From Kitasatospora albolonga (GTDB lineage Bacteria; Actinomycetota; Actinomycetes; Streptomycetales; Streptomycetaceae), in NCBI GenBank assembly GCA_002082585.1, contig CP020563.1, positions 434,001 through 498,000 of the forward strand: a stretch of 64,000 nt of DNA, read 5' to 3'. Made by a program: the position numbers and the translations under genes. Of this stretch, positions 16,270 to 25,826 are shown one piece after another. A model generated the notes under the pieces. It was not told the origin of the DNA, did not search any database, and saw only the letters and a list, made by a program, of their open reading frames with translations. Numbering within the stretch: position 1 is the stretch's first letter; each line of letters opens with the position of its first letter.

Positions 16270-16944
16270 GTGTTGATCCACCGTCCGTCCGCCCGTCCGC
16301 GCGCAACCGCCCTGGCGGCAGCGGCGGTTGCCGCCGTACTCGCCCTGGGCGGCTGCGACGGCGACGGCGGCGATCCGAAACCGGCCGCGGGCAAGGACGC
16401 AGGTCCGGGGGTGGTGGCCCCCGGCAGACCGGGCGAGCCTGCCCGTACGCTCACCGCCGAGGAGGCCGCGAAGGAGGCGAGCAGGGACACCGCGAACTCC
16501 GCCGACTTCCGTTACGCGCAGATGATGATCGAGCACCACGCGCAGGCCCTCGTGATGACCGAACTCGTCCCGGACCGGGCCTCGTCCCCGGCAGTCAAGA
16601 GGCTCGCCGAACGCATCGCGGCAGGCCAGAAGCCGGAGATCGGCGCGATGGAAGGTTGGCTGAAAAGGAACGGTGGTGAGGACCGCAAGCAGCCCCACGA
16701 CCACGACCACGCCGGGATGCCCGGCATGGCGACCGAGGCCCAGCTGAAGGAGTTGCGCGCGGCGAAGGGGAAGGCTTTCGACGAGCTCTTCCTGAAGCTG
16801 ATGATCACCCATCACCAGGGGGCGGTCACCATGGCCACGGAGGCGCTCTCCGAGGGCAACGACGTGATCGTCGAGGAGATGGCGAGCGATGTCGCCGCCC
16901 AGCAGACGGTGGAGATCAACCGGATGCGCGCGCTGATGCCGTGA
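16270..16944 (+). CDS. DUF305 lipoprotein, probable metal (copper) binding
   Basis: The 224-residue protein has a lipoprotein signal peptide with the lipobox ALGGC and two DUF305 halves, each with a His pair: MMIEHHAQALVM and LMITHHQGAVTM. Between them is HDHDHAGMPGM, a His/Met-rich metal-binding-looking loop. DUF305 relatives include CopM-type periplasmic copper proteins; copper is the best guess, not proven. GTG 16270 is selected because AGGAGG lies 5 nt upstream. It is divergently transcribed from the LVIVD propeller gene, and both products would be outside the membrane. Confidence 0.88.
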   Translation: MLIHRPSARPRATALAAAAVAAVLALGGCDGDGGDPKPAAGKDAGPGVVAPGRPGEPARTLTAEEAAKEASRDTANSADFRYAQMMIEHHAQALVMTELVPDRASSPAVKRLAERIAAGQKPEIGAMEGWLKRNGGEDRKQPHDHDHAGMPGMATEAQLKELRAAKGKAFDELFLKLMITHHQGAVTMATEALSEGNDVIVEEMASDVAAQQTVEINRMRALMP

Positions 16945-17127
16945 CCGCCCGCGCACCCGGCTCTCCGGCTCCGGGGGCTGTGCCCCGCGCCCCGCACGCC
17001 CTGCCTCCCGGGTGCCCCGCGCGACCGGCGTCCCCGCCTCCCGGTGCCGTGCCCGGCCCGCACGCCGTGTTCCGGCCGTCGGTGCGATGCTGGAATCACC
17101 CTCCGGGAATCCGGGAAGAGGTGCGCC

Positions 17128-18495
17128 GTGCTCCGTGTCGCCGTCGTCGGTTCCGGTCCCAGCGGGGTCTACACCGCCCAGGCCCTGCTGAACCAGTCGC
17201 TGGTGCCCGAGGTCCGGGTGCACGTCCTGGACCGGCTGCCGACCCCGTACGGCCTCGTGCGGTACGGGGTCGCGCCCGACCACGAGAAGATCAAGTCGCT
17301 CCAGAACAGCCTGCGGGCGGTCCTGGAGGACGAGCGGGTCACCTTCGTGGGCCATGTGCAGATCGGCGGGCCGGACGGCGTCCCCCCGGCCCGGCTGGCG
17401 GAGCTGTACCACGCGGTCGTCTACTGCGTCGGGGCCGCCGCCGACCGCCCGCTGGCGGTGCCCGGGGAGGATCTGCCGGGGAGCTGGTCCGCCACCCGGT
17501 TCGTCTCCTGGTACAGCGCGCATCCGGACACCGCCCCCGACGGCTTCGCGCTGGAGGCCCGCTCGGCCGTGGTGATCGGGGTCGGCAACGTGGCGGTCGA
17601 CGTGGCCCGCATCCTGGCGCGCGGCGCCGACGAGCTGCGCGCCACCGATGTGCCGAGGGCCGCGCTCGGCGCGCTGGCCGGGAGCCGGGTGCGCGAGGTG
17701 CTGGTGGCGGGGCGGCGCAGCCCCTCCCAGGCCCGGTTCACCACCAAGGAGCTGCGGGAGCTGGGGGCGCTGCCCGGGGCGCGGATCACCGTCGACCCGG
17801 CGGAGCTGGCCCTGGACCCGGCGTACGCGGCCCCGGACGGGCTGCCGCTGCCTGCGGTGGTGCGGCGGAACCTGGAGGTGCTGCGGGGCTGGTCGGCGTA
17901 CGGGGAGCCCGCCGTTCCCGATGCCGTACGCCGTATCCGGCTGCGGTTCTTCCTGCGGCCGGTCGAGCTGCTGGAGCGCGGCGGCCGGGTGGCGGGGGTG
18001 CGGTTCGCCCGGACGGCTCCGGACGGTGCCGGGGGCGTACGGGACACGGGCGCGTACGAGGACGTCGAGGCCCAGCTCGTGCTGCGGGCCATCGGCTACC
18101 GGGGCGTGGAGCTGCCCGGCCTGCCCTTCGACCCGGTGCGCGGGACGGTCCCGCACGAGGCGGGGCGGGTCCTGCGGGACGGGGCGCCCTCGCCCGGTGA
18201 GTACGTGGCGGGGTGGATCAAGCGGGGACCGACCGGGGTGATCGGTTCGAACCGGTCCTGCGCCAAGGAGACGGTCGCCTCGCTGCTCGAGGACGCGCCC
18301 CTGCTCGCCCGGCGGGCGGCGGCGGACGACCCGCTGGCGGTGCTGCGGGCCTGGGGGCTGCGGCCGGTGGAGTGGGACGGCTGGCTGTCGATCGAGCGCG
18401 CGGAGGCGGAGCTGGGGCGCTCCCTGGGGCGGGGGCCGGTGAAGATCCCCGACTGGCGGGGACTGCTGGCGGCGGCGCGGGGCGAGGAGGGGTGA
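17128..18495 (+). CDS. FprA-type ferredoxin/adrenodoxin-NADP+ reductase
   Basis: The 455-residue flavoprotein has the two dinucleotide folds of adrenodoxin reductase: FAD loop VAVVGSGPSGVYTAQ at the N-terminus, DRLPTPYGLVRYGVAPDHEKIK, then NADP loop VVIGVGNVAVDVARIL, and the C-terminal GPTGVIGSNRSCAKET that closes over FAD. It should move electrons from NADPH to ferredoxins, for example to feed cytochrome P450s. The GTG at 17128 has GAGG 6 nt upstream and leaves only two residues before the FAD strand. No ferredoxin or P450 gene is adjacent. Confidence 0.93.
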   Translation: MLRVAVVGSGPSGVYTAQALLNQSLVPEVRVHVLDRLPTPYGLVRYGVAPDHEKIKSLQNSLRAVLEDERVTFVGHVQIGGPDGVPPARLAELYHAVVYCVGAAADRPLAVPGEDLPGSWSATRFVSWYSAHPDTAPDGFALEARSAVVIGVGNVAVDVARILARGADELRATDVPRAALGALAGSRVREVLVAGRRSPSQARFTTKELRELGALPGARITVDPAELALDPAYAAPDGLPLPAVVRRNLEVLRGWSAYGEPAVPDAVRRIRLRFFLRPVELLERGGRVAGVRFARTAPDGAGGVRDTGAYEDVEAQLVLRAIGYRGVELPGLPFDPVRGTVPHEAGRVLRDGAPSPGEYVAGWIKRGPTGVIGSNRSCAKETVASLLEDAPLLARRAAADDPLAVLRAWGLRPVEWDGWLSIERAEAELGRSLGRGPVKIPDWRGLLAAARGEEG

Positions 18496-18504
18496 GCCCG
18501 CCCG

Positions 18505-19233
18505 TCACTCCCGGGTAGCCACCACGAGCCGGGCGCGCGGGGAGCCGTCGGGGCGCTGTCCCAGGTCGGTCAGGGCCATCAGCCGCACGGAGAATCCGGC
18601 GTCGGTGAGGTCGTCGAGCACCTCGGAGAGCCGGAACGTGCGGTAGTACATGATGAACTTCGGGCGCCACACGGCGTTCCGCACCCGCATCGCCGCGTCG
18701 AAGCCGAGCAGCGACCAGTAGGCGCGCGACCCCACGGCGGGCGGGGCACCGATCGGGAAGACGAACCGGCCGCCCGGCCGGAGGGACCCGTACACCTCGG
18801 CAAAGAGGCCGAAGCGGTCGGCGGGCAGGAAGTGGCCGAACGCGCCGATGCTCAGGGCCAGATCGAAGGCCGGGGCGAACGGGAGCGCCAGGGCGTCGGC
18901 CCGTACCCAGTCGACCACCGGCCCGCCGTCCCGGGGCGGCAGCGCCGCTCGGGCCTGGTGGAGCATGCCCGCGCTGAAGTCGACGCCGGTCACCCGGTCC
19001 CGGCACACCTGCCGCAGCACGCCCACGCCCGCGCCGGTCCCGCAGCAGACGTCGAGGCCGGTGCCGAAGGGGCCGAGCGGCTCCAGTGCGCGGGTGACGC
19101 TGTCGAGCACACGGTCCGGGGTCCGGTAGGGCGTGTGGTCGAACTTCGGGGCGAGGAGGTCGTATCCGCGCTCGGTCGACGAGAGCGCCTGGACGGCCAG
19201 TTCACGGAGGGTGGGGCCCTGTTCGGTAAACAT
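18505..19233 (-). CDS. Class I SAM-dependent methyltransferase
   Basis: The 242-residue protein has motif I GLDVCCGTGAGVGVL, motif II GVDFSAGMLHQAR, VRADALALPFAPAFDLALS and YGSLRPGGRFVF, the usual Rossmann-like methyltransferase order. The C-terminal half (AYWSLLGFDAAMRVRNAVW, MYYRTFRLSEVLDDL) is probably the substrate lid. The start at 19233 is the first Met, 27 residues before the conserved YRTPDRVLDS. The substrate is unknown. It converges on the FprA gene with a 9-bp gap. Confidence 0.9.
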   Translation of the reverse strand: MFTEQGPTLRELAVQALSSTERGYDLLAPKFDHTPYRTPDRVLDSVTRALEPLGPFGTGLDVCCGTGAGVGVLRQVCRDRVTGVDFSAGMLHQARAALPPRDGGPVVDWVRADALALPFAPAFDLALSIGAFGHFLPADRFGLFAEVYGSLRPGGRFVFPIGAPPAVGSRAYWSLLGFDAAMRVRNAVWRPKFIMYYRTFRLSEVLDDLTDAGFSVRLMALTDLGQRPDGSPRARLVVATRE

Positions 19234-19326
19234 CGGGGCCAGCCTAGCGAGGGGGAAGGCGGGCCGGGGGCCGTGGTCGCCGCTCCTGGCGGGGGCGCGG
19301 CGGCCCGGGCCTGCGCGCGGAGGGTT

Positions 19327-19731
19327 TCAGCGGCTGCCGGACAGCCGGCGCCTGAGGGTGATCGCGGTGTTGACGTCGTAGCTCTGGGTCCAGGTGCGGC
19401 CCTCCCCGGACTTCCAGGTGATGTGGGCCGTCGCCCCGTCGGTCCGTACGCCGTCCACGGTCATGGTCCGGTCGCCGTCCCGTACGTCACCCCGGCGCAG
19501 CTCGCCCGCCCCGACCGTGACGGGCCCGTCGGCGGACGCGTTCTCGCTCTCCTCGGCCGCCCGGACCAGCGCGGCGGCCAGCTCCCGGGCGGCGGCCGGG
19601 GTGCACGACCAGAGCAGCTCGCCCGCCGGGGGCCCCAGCGTCAGGGAGACCCGGGGATCGGGCCCGGCCTCCCCCGGGGTCACCGCCACCGGCACCTCGT
19701 GACCGTCGGCGTCCGTGATCCCGCTGCCCAT
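19327..19731 (-). CDS. Hypothetical protein, 134 residues
   Basis: I do not recognise a named family. The product begins MGSGITDADGHEVPVAV, continues with VSLTLGPPAGELLWSCTPAAARELAAALVRAAE and ends with THITWKSGEGRTWTQSYDV-type beta strands. Residue pattern suggests a small soluble alpha/beta protein without signal or membrane segment. The ATG at 19731 is chosen because GAGGAG lies 6-7 nt upstream; the frame continues upstream but is low-complexity. It is divergent from the GNAT gene at 19871. Confidence 0.6.
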   Translation of the reverse strand: MGSGITDADGHEVPVAVTPGEAGPDPRVSLTLGPPAGELLWSCTPAAARELAAALVRAAEESENASADGPVTVGAGELRRGDVRDGDRTMTVDGVRTDGATAHITWKSGEGRTWTQSYDVNTAITLRRRLSGSR

Positions 19732-19870
19732 CGTCTGCTCCTCGTGCCCGGTCCTGCCGTGTGTGCCGTTCCAGGATCGCAGGACCGCGCGCCTCTGCCG
19801 TTCCGCCGTTCTGCCGTGACCAGGGAATCCGGTTGTACGGGCCGTGGGACGACCCGTAGCTTCACGCCCT

Positions 19871-20482
19871 GTGAATCCCCCTGTGAACCCTTCCGCGAAT
19901 CCCCTGCTGCGCACCGACCGCCTCCTGCTCACCCCGTACACACCCGCCGACGAGGAGGAGTTCGTCGCCCTCTTCCAGGACGTCTCGGTCTCCCGGTGGA
20001 TGGGCGACGGGCCTTCCACGGAGGCCGAGGACCGGGCGCTCTTCGGCCGGCTCTTCACCCGGGTCTACGCCGGGCACCGCTTCGAGGTCTGGGCGGTCAG
20101 GGCCGGTGGCGAACTGGTGGGGCACGCCGAGATCAAGCCGACCGAGGCGTCCGGCGGGTACGAGATCATCTACGCGCTCGCCCCCGGGGCCTGGGGCCGG
20201 GGCCTCGGTACGGAGCTGGCGCTCGCTCTCGTCGGGCACGGCTTCGACACCCTCGGGCTGCCGGAGGTGCACGCGACCGTGGCCGCCGAGAACGCCGCCT
20301 CGCTGGCCGTGCTGGGCCGGATCGGCTTCGAGCACGTCAGGGACATCCAGGAGGACGACGGGAGCACCACGCGGCTGCTGACCTGCACCCGTGCGTCCGG
20401 GGCGGACGCACGGGCAGCACGGGCCCGGGCCGCACGGGCCGCTCAGGTCTCCCGAGGGGCCGGGAAGCCGTCGCGGGGGTGA
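19871..20482 (+). CDS. GNAT family N-acetyltransferase (RimJ/RimL-like)
   Basis: The 203-residue protein begins like RimJ-type enzymes (LLRTDRLLLTPYTPADEEEF) and has the CoA motif PGAWGRGLGTELALAL followed by VHATVAAENAASLAVLGRIGFEH, the NxxSxxxxxKxGF-like end of the fold. It would acetylate a protein N-terminus or a small amine. The C-terminal 25 residues are an Ala/Arg-rich low-complexity tail. The start is uncertain: GTG at 19871 follows TTGTAC-N18-TAGCTT by 8 nt and lacks a Shine-Dalgarno site, so leaderless initiation is plausible; GTG 19883 is an alternative. Confidence 0.85.
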   Translation: MNPPVNPSANPLLRTDRLLLTPYTPADEEEFVALFQDVSVSRWMGDGPSTEAEDRALFGRLFTRVYAGHRFEVWAVRAGGELVGHAEIKPTEASGGYEIIYALAPGAWGRGLGTELALALVGHGFDTLGLPEVHATVAAENAASLAVLGRIGFEHVRDIQEDDGSTTRLLTCTRASGADARAARARAARAAQVSRGAGKPSRG

Positions 20483-20590
20483 TCGCGGTGCCGGTGGCCG
20501 GGTGTCCGCGGAGCGTGCGCGAGCCACTGTCAGTGGTCGGGTGCAGACTGGCTCACATCCGGCACAACGGCGTTTCGGGAGGTCTCGACC

Positions 20591-21676
20591 ATGACCGACG
20601 TACTGCTCACCGTGGGCACCCGCAAAGGTCTCTTCATCGGCCGCAGGCACGAGGGGAACTGGAAGATCGAGGGGCCGCACTTCAACGCGCAGGCGATCTA
20701 TTCGGTCGCCGTCGACACCCGTGGGGATACTCCCCGGCTGCTGGCGGGCGGTGACAGCGCGCACTGGGGGCCGTCCGTCTTCCACTCCGACGACCTGGGC
20801 GAGACCTGGGTCGAGCCGCAGCGGCCGGCGGTGAGGTTCCCCGAGTTCACCGGGGCCTCGCTGGAGCGGGTCTGGCAGTTGCAGCCGGCCGGCCCCGAGG
20901 CGCCGGACGTGGTCTACGCGGGCACCGAGCCGGCCGCCCTGTTCCGCTCCGAGGACCGGGGCGAGTCCTTCGAGCTGGTCCGCCCGCTCTGGGAGCACCC
21001 GACGCGGTCCCGGTGGGAGCCGGGCGGCGGCGGGGAGGGCCTGCACACCATCCTCACCGACCGCCGGGACGCCCGTGCGGTGACGGTCGCGGTCTCGACG
21101 GCGGGCGTGTTCCGGACGAAGGACGGCGGGGAGAGCTGGGCCCCGGCGAACAAGGGCGTCTCGGCGGTGTTCCTGCCCGACCCGGACCCGGAGTTCGGGC
21201 AGTGCGTGCACAAGGTCACCCGGGACGCGGCCGACCCCGACCGGCTCTACCTCCAGAACCACTGGGGCGTCTTCCGCAGCGACGACGGGGGCGACAGCTG
21301 GAGCGACATCGGCGCGGGCCTGCCCTCCGACTTCGGGTTCGCCGCCGTCGCCCACCCGCACCGGGGCGACACGGCGTACGTCTTCCCGATCAACGCCGAC
21401 GCCGACCGGGTCCCGGCGGAGCACCGCTGCCGGGTCTTCCGCACCCGCGACGCGGGGCGCACCTGGGAGCCGCTGACCGTGGGCCTGCCGGCCGGGGCGC
21501 ACTACGGCACGGTGCTGCGCGACGCGCTCTGCACGGACGACGCCGACCCCGCCGGGATCTACTTCGGCAACCGCAACGGCGAGCTGTACGCGAGCGCGGA
21601 CGACGGCGACAGCTGGCAGCAGCTCGCCTCGCACCTGCCGGACGTGCTCTGCGTACGGGCGGTGGCCCTCGGCTGA
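20591..21676 (+). CDS. BNR/Asp-box beta-propeller protein
   Basis: The 361-residue protein has at least six Asp-box turns: [40 protein letters not shown] and SADDGDSW. These mark the loops of a sialidase- or VPS10-type propeller. It starts [17 protein letters not shown] without a signal peptide, so it is cytoplasmic, and it lacks an obvious sialidase Arg triad. The family is common in bacteria as a WD40/YVTN/BNR-like protein of unknown function. GGGAGG lies 8 nt before the ATG. Confidence 0.88.
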   Translation: MTDVLLTVGTRKGLFIGRRHEGNWKIEGPHFNAQAIYSVAVDTRGDTPRLLAGGDSAHWGPSVFHSDDLGETWVEPQRPAVRFPEFTGASLERVWQLQPAGPEAPDVVYAGTEPAALFRSEDRGESFELVRPLWEHPTRSRWEPGGGGEGLHTILTDRRDARAVTVAVSTAGVFRTKDGGESWAPANKGVSAVFLPDPDPEFGQCVHKVTRDAADPDRLYLQNHWGVFRSDDGGDSWSDIGAGLPSDFGFAAVAHPHRGDTAYVFPINADADRVPAEHRCRVFRTRDAGRTWEPLTVGLPAGAHYGTVLRDALCTDDADPAGIYFGNRNGELYASADDGDSWQQLASHLPDVLCVRAVALG

Positions 21677-21746
21677 GCGCGGGCATCGGCCACCTCGGCC
21701 GACGGCAGTTGATCGGAGTGGTCGTATCACCAGTAGAGTGCGGCGC

Positions 21747-22424
21747 GTGGCAGCACGACCGTTGAAAGAAGTCATTGAGCCGGGGTGGGCCGATGCCCTC
21801 GAACCCGTGGCCGAACGCATCGCCGCGATGGGCGACTTCCTCCGTGCGGAGATCGCCGCGGGGCGTACGTATCTGCCCTCCGGGGCCCATGTACTGCGGG
21901 CGTTCCAGCAGCCGTTCGAGGAGGTGCGGGTGCTCGTCGTCGGGCAGGACCCGTATCCCACCCCCGGGCACGCGATCGGGCTGAGCTTCGCCGTGGCCCC
22001 CGATGTCCGGCCGCTGCCGGGCAGTCTGGAGAACATCTTCCGGGAGCTGAACGCGGACCTCGGCCTGCCCCGCCCGTCCAACGGCGATCTCACGCCGTGG
22101 ACCAGGCAGGGAGTGCTGCTGCTCAACAGAGCGCTGACCACCGCGCCGAGGCGGCCCGCCGCCCACCGGGGCAAGGGCTGGGAAGAGGTGACCGAGCAGG
22201 CGATCAAGGCGCTGGTGGCCCGGGGCACCCCGCTGGTGTCGGTCCTGTGGGGGCGCGACGCCCGCAATCTCCGCCCGCAGCTGGGCAATTTCCCGGCGAT
22301 CGAGTCCGCGCACCCCTCGCCCATGTCGGCCGACCGCGGGTTCTTCGGCTCGCGGCCGTTCAGCCGCGTCAACGAACTGCTGGAGCGCCAGGGGGCGCAG
22401 CCGGTGGACTGGCGCCTGCCGTGA
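21747..22424 (+). CDS. ung: Uracil-DNA glycosylase (family 1)
   Basis: The 225-residue enzyme removes uracil from DNA as the first step of base excision repair. Both catalytic motifs are intact: [18 protein letters not shown] (general-base Asp about residue 68) and [20 protein letters not shown], with [17 protein letters not shown] between them. Length is normal. I choose GTG 21747 (MAARPL), which matches the N-terminus I remember for streptomycete homologues; a GTG at 21738 is in frame. TAGAGT at 21734-21739 lies 7 nt before it, so the mRNA may be leaderless. The next gene overlaps its stop. Confidence 0.94.
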   Translation: MAARPLKEVIEPGWADALEPVAERIAAMGDFLRAEIAAGRTYLPSGAHVLRAFQQPFEEVRVLVVGQDPYPTPGHAIGLSFAVAPDVRPLPGSLENIFRELNADLGLPRPSNGDLTPWTRQGVLLLNRALTTAPRRPAAHRGKGWEEVTEQAIKALVARGTPLVSVLWGRDARNLRPQLGNFPAIESAHPSPMSADRGFFGSRPFSRVNELLERQGAQPVDWRLP

Positions 22425-23641
22425 CGGACGGCCCGCCGGAGTCCTCCCCGCTCGCCCCGGGCGCGTATGTCCTCGGGGTCGACTCCGGCGGGTCGGGGCT
22501 GCGCGTGGCGCTCGGCCGGGCGGACGCGGAGGGCCCGCTGTTCACGACCGTCTGCGCCGAGCCGGTGCGGACGGGGGCCGGGGGCATCGACGCGGCCCAT
22601 CTGCTGGAACAACTGCTCCCCGCGGCGGCGGAGTTGCTGGGCCGGGCGGCCCGGGACGACGCCGACGCCATGGACAACGCCCCTGCGACGGTCGTCGCGT
22701 TGGCGGTCGGGGCCGCCGGAATGGCCACGCTCGGCGAGCGGTTGCGGGCGGAGCTGCCCGGTGCGCTCGCCCGGGCGCTGGGCGTCCGCAGGCTGGCGCT
22801 GGCCGCCGACGCGGTGACAGCGTACGCGGGCGCGGTGGGACAGCGCCCCGGGGCGGTCGTCGCGGGCGGCACGGGCATGATCGCCCTCGGTACGGACCTC
22901 ACGGAGTGGCACCGGGCCGACGGCTGGGGTCATCTTCTGGGTGACAGTGGCAGCGGGGCGTGGATCGGCCGGGCGGGGCTCGAAGCGGCGATGCGCGCCC
23001 ATGACGGGAGGCGCGGCGGCTCCCCCGCCCTGCTGGCCCGGCTGCATGCCGTGTTCGGTCCCGCCGAGGGGCTGCCGGGGCTGCTCTACCCGCGTCCGGA
23101 CCGCCCGGCCGTTCTCGCCTCGTTCGCCCCGGAGGTGGCGGCGTGCGCCGGAGCGGACGAGGTCGCGGCGGACATCCTGCGGAAGGCCGCGACGCATATC
23201 GCCGAGGCTGCGGCGGCCGTCTGCCCCGGGGCCGGGTCCGAGGCCGGTCACAGGACCGGGCACGGGACCGGCGAGACGTATGAAGTGGCCCTGACCGGTG
23301 GGCTGTTCCGGATGGGCGAGCCCCTGCTCGGGCCCCTGCGCGAGGAGCTGGCGCGGCTGGTTCCGCAGGCCCGGACGACCACCGGCACGGGCGATCCGCT
23401 GACCGGCGCACTACGGATCGCGCGTGCCCTGGCCGTGGACGGACTGCGGCTCCCGCACCACCCGACGATGCTGTTCGTGGAGACCGGGGACGGGCCCTCC
23501 GCAGAGGTGGGAGCGAGGGTGCGGACCGGAGAGCCGGAGCCCGGCGGCGTACCGCCGGAAGGGCCAGGGAAAGGGCCTGCAAACAGGGCGACAGACGCGG
23601 ACACTTCACCGGTAGGCCACTCATCGGACATAAGCGGATAG
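22421..23641 (+). CDS. BadF/BadG/BcrA/BcrD ATPase family kinase (N-acetylglucosamine kinase-like)
   Basis: The 406-residue protein is an ASKHA-fold sugar-kinase-like ATPase: phosphate-1 loop [16 protein letters not shown], adenosine/phosphate-2 region [29 protein letters not shown] and a C-terminal [11 protein letters not shown]. The closest known activity is phosphorylation of N-acetylglucosamine. Its GTG overlaps the ung stop (GTGA), so the two are translationally coupled. The last 60 residues are a Pro/Gly-rich tail not needed for the fold. The link with DNA repair looks positional rather than functional. Confidence 0.87.
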   Translation: MTDGPPESSPLAPGAYVLGVDSGGSGLRVALGRADAEGPLFTTVCAEPVRTGAGGIDAAHLLEQLLPAAAELLGRAARDDADAMDNAPATVVALAVGAAGMATLGERLRAELPGALARALGVRRLALAADAVTAYAGAVGQRPGAVVAGGTGMIALGTDLTEWHRADGWGHLLGDSGSGAWIGRAGLEAAMRAHDGRRGGSPALLARLHAVFGPAEGLPGLLYPRPDRPAVLASFAPEVAACAGADEVAADILRKAATHIAEAAAAVCPGAGSEAGHRTGHGTGETYEVALTGGLFRMGEPLLGPLREELARLVPQARTTTGTGDPLTGALRIARALAVDGLRLPHHPTMLFVETGDGPSAEVGARVRTGEPEPGGVPPEGPGKGPANRATDADTSPVGHSSDISG

Positions 23642-23703
23642 TTAACGCTCGACCGGACCCTCCCCGAACGGAGGAGCACCCAAAACCAGTAGCATGCGGC
23701 GCC

Positions 23704-24627
23704 ATGAGCACCCCCACTGGGCCCGCTTCCGGCCTGCCTGTACGAATGCCGCGACCTCGCCAGTCCGGACGGCACCGCCGCCCGGAGCCGGTGGTCGCAC
23801 CCGAGGGCGCTGCCGCGCTCGTTCTCGCCGTTCCCGGCGTCCCTTCCCCGGCCACGCGCAGCCTGGCCGAGGAAGTCATCAGCATCGCCCGTTCCGAGCT
23901 GCCCGGCCTCAACGCGCGGATCGGCTACCTCGACGGTGACGACGCCGAGTACCCCGCCCTTTCGACCGTTCTCGCCCACTCCGCCGCCGAGCGCGTCGCG
24001 CGCTACGAGCAGGCCGTCGCCGTCGGCCGTGAGGCCGCCGAGCCCACCGGTCCGGCCTCCGTCGTGGTCCCGCTGCTCGCGGGTCCCGACAGTGAGCTGA
24101 TCCGGCGGATACGGCAGGCCGTGATGGACAGCGGTACGCAGGTCGAGCTGACCGACGTGCTCGGTCCGCACCCGCTGCTCGCCGAGGCCCTGCACGTACG
24201 GCTCTCGGAGGCCGGTCTCGCGCGCGCCGACCGGGCCAGGCTGTTCACCGTCGCCACCGCCGCCGACGGCATCGTGCTGGCCACGGTGGGCGGCGAGGAG
24301 GCCGTGCAGGCCGCCGGGATCACCGGCATGCTGCTGGCCGCCCGGCTCGCCGTGCCGGTGATGGCCGCCGCGCTGGACGTGGAGGGTTCCATCGCCTCGG
24401 TCGCGGAGCAGCTCCAGGGTTCGGGCTCCGCGCAGCTCGCACTGGCGCCGTACCTGGTGGGCCCGGAGGTCGACCCCGGTCTGCTGGACGCCGCCGCGAA
24501 GGAGGCGGGGTGCGCGACGGCCGAGCCGCTGGGCGCCTACCCGGCGATCGGCAAGCTCGTGCTCTCGCTGTACGCGACGGCTCTGGGCATCACGCCCGCG
24601 ACCCCGCAGGGCGCCCAGGCGCACTGA
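23704..24627 (+). CDS. CbiX/SirB-like protein lacking the catalytic histidine
   Basis: The 307-residue protein has the two-repeat layout of sirohydrochlorin ferrochelatase/cobaltochelatase (CbiX/SirB): SLAEEVISIARSELPGLNARIGYLDG, VVVPLLAGPDSELIRRIRQAV and DVLGPHPLLAEALHVRL, then a second repeat. However, where CbiX has its metal-inserting His in HGSR, this protein reads LVLAVPGVPSPATR. The second usual His near the GPxxH motif is also missing. It may therefore be non-catalytic or use another site. A basic, Pro-rich N-terminal tail precedes the fold. There are no sirohaem or cobalamin genes nearby. TAGCAT lies 8 nt before the ATG. Confidence 0.82.
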   Translation: MSTPTGPASGLPVRMPRPRQSGRHRRPEPVVAPEGAAALVLAVPGVPSPATRSLAEEVISIARSELPGLNARIGYLDGDDAEYPALSTVLAHSAAERVARYEQAVAVGREAAEPTGPASVVVPLLAGPDSELIRRIRQAVMDSGTQVELTDVLGPHPLLAEALHVRLSEAGLARADRARLFTVATAADGIVLATVGGEEAVQAAGITGMLLAARLAVPVMAAALDVEGSIASVAEQLQGSGSAQLALAPYLVGPEVDPGLLDAAAKEAGCATAEPLGAYPAIGKLVLSLYATALGITPATPQGAQAH

Positions 24628-24694
24628 CCCGCGTCCACGGAAGCGGCGCGGAAGTCCACGGAAGCAGCACGGAAACACGCACGGAGACACGAAG

Positions 24695-24739
24695 GCCGCA
24701 GGCCGGGACCGGAGAATCGATCCGGCCCCGGCCTGCGGC
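24695..24739. terminator. Bidirectional stem-loop between convergent genes
   Basis: The 13-bp arms 24695-24707 and 24727-24739 are perfectly complementary; after one mismatch, CCGGA (24709-24713) pairs with TCCGG (24721-24725). A short T-run follows. It serves the CbiX-like gene (plus) and the lactonase gene (minus). Confidence 0.82.
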
Positions 24740-24767
24740 TTTCCGGCTACGGGGGTACGGGGCCGGG

Positions 24768-25826
24768 TCAGCCGAGGACGACGCAGGAGGCCGCCGGGAC
24801 CTCGACCGAGCCCGCGTGGCGCGGGACGCCCGTCTCGGCGTCCACGGCGAACCAGCTGACGTTCCCGGAGCGCTCGTTGGCCGCGTACAGCCACTGTCCG
24901 CCCGGGTCGAGGGTGAGGTCGCGCGGCCAGTGGCCGCCGCAGCCCACGGTGGCCACCAGGGCGGCCTTCTCCCCGGTCTCGTCGAGGGTCAGGACCGAGA
25001 TGCTGTCGTGCCCCCGGTTGGCGGTCCACAGGAAGCGCCCGTCGTGGGCGACGACCACCTCGGACGGATAGGTCCGTACGGAGCCGTCGGCGGGCGCCGA
25101 GGGCTCGGGCAGCACCGGCACCTCCCCCAGCGGTTCGATCCGGCCCGCCGCCGCGTCCCAGCGGCACACGGTGAGGGTCGGGACCAGCTCGTTCAGGACG
25201 TAGGCGTAACGGCCCGAGGGGTGGAAGGCCAGGTGGCGCGGTCCGCTGCCCGGCCGCAGGGGCGTCTCGCCGTGCGGCTCCAGGACGCCGGTGGCGGGGT
25301 TCAGGGTGCCGACCCGTACCGAGTCGGTGCCGAGGTCCACACTCACCACCCAGCGGCCGGAGGGGTCGGCCAGCACCTGATGGGCGTGCGGGCCCTCCTG
25401 GCGTTCGCTGTCGGGGCCGCCGCCCTCGTGCCGGAGGACGGAGGTGGCCTCGCCGAGCGATCCGTCGGCGCGCACGGGCAGGACGGTGACGCTGCCGGAG
25501 CCGTAGTTGGCGGTGACCAGGTGGTTCGCGGCGAGCGCGAGGTGGGTGGGCCCGTCGGCGCCGACCGGCCGTACGGGGCCCAGGAGGGCCGGTGTGCCGC
25601 CGCTGACGCCGAAGGCGGCCGCCACCCCCGGGGCGCTCTCGCCGACCGCGTACAGGACCGTTCCGCCCGGTCCGAGCGCGAGGAACGACGGGTCCGGCAC
25701 GGCGTCCGAGGAGCCGAGCACGGTCAGCGCCCCGGTGCTCCGGTCCACCTCCGCGACGGTGACGCCCGGGCCGCCCGCCGAAGTGAACGACCCCACGAAT
25801 GCCCGCCCGGCGCTGCTGCCGCCCAT
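24768..25826 (-). CDS. Lactonase-family seven-bladed propeller (6-phosphogluconolactonase-like)
   Basis: The 352-residue protein belongs to the Pgl/YbhE lactonase family: FVGSFTSAGGPGVTVAEVD, THLALAANHLVTANYGSGSVTVLPV, GPHAHQVLADPSGRWVVSVDLGTD and RDLTLDPGGQWLYAANE. In this family the enzyme hydrolyses 6-phosphogluconolactone or carboxy-muconolactone. The GPHAHQV and related His/Glu residues of the central cavity are kept. I prefer the ATG at 25826 (MGGSS); a GTG at 25844 would add six residues. No signal peptide is seen. Its upstream region is G-rich and repetitive. Confidence 0.87.
   Translation of the reverse strand: MGGSSAGRAFVGSFTSAGGPGVTVAEVDRSTGALTVLGSSDAVPDPSFLALGPGGTVLYAVGESAPGVAAAFGVSGGTPALLGPVRPVGADGPTHLALAANHLVTANYGSGSVTVLPVRADGSLGEATSVLRHEGGGPDSERQEGPHAHQVLADPSGRWVVSVDLGTDSVRVGTLNPATGVLEPHGETPLRPGSGPRHLAFHPSGRYAYVLNELVPTLTVCRWDAAAGRIEPLGEVPVLPEPSAPADGSVRTYPSEVVVAHDGRFLWTANRGHDSISVLTLDETGEKAALVATVGCGGHWPRDLTLDPGGQWLYAANERSGNVSWFAVDAETGVPRHAGSVEVPAASCVVLG

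Noticed and set aside
16192..18156. 654-codon minus-strand frame opposite DUF305 and FprA genes
   Set aside because: Shadow of two real genes; composition (His/Arg/Gln/Pro-rich) is typical of antisense high-GC frames.
19862..23263. 1133-codon minus-strand frame opposite GNAT, BNR, ung and kinase genes
   Set aside because: It runs antisense through four recognisable genes and shows no domain.
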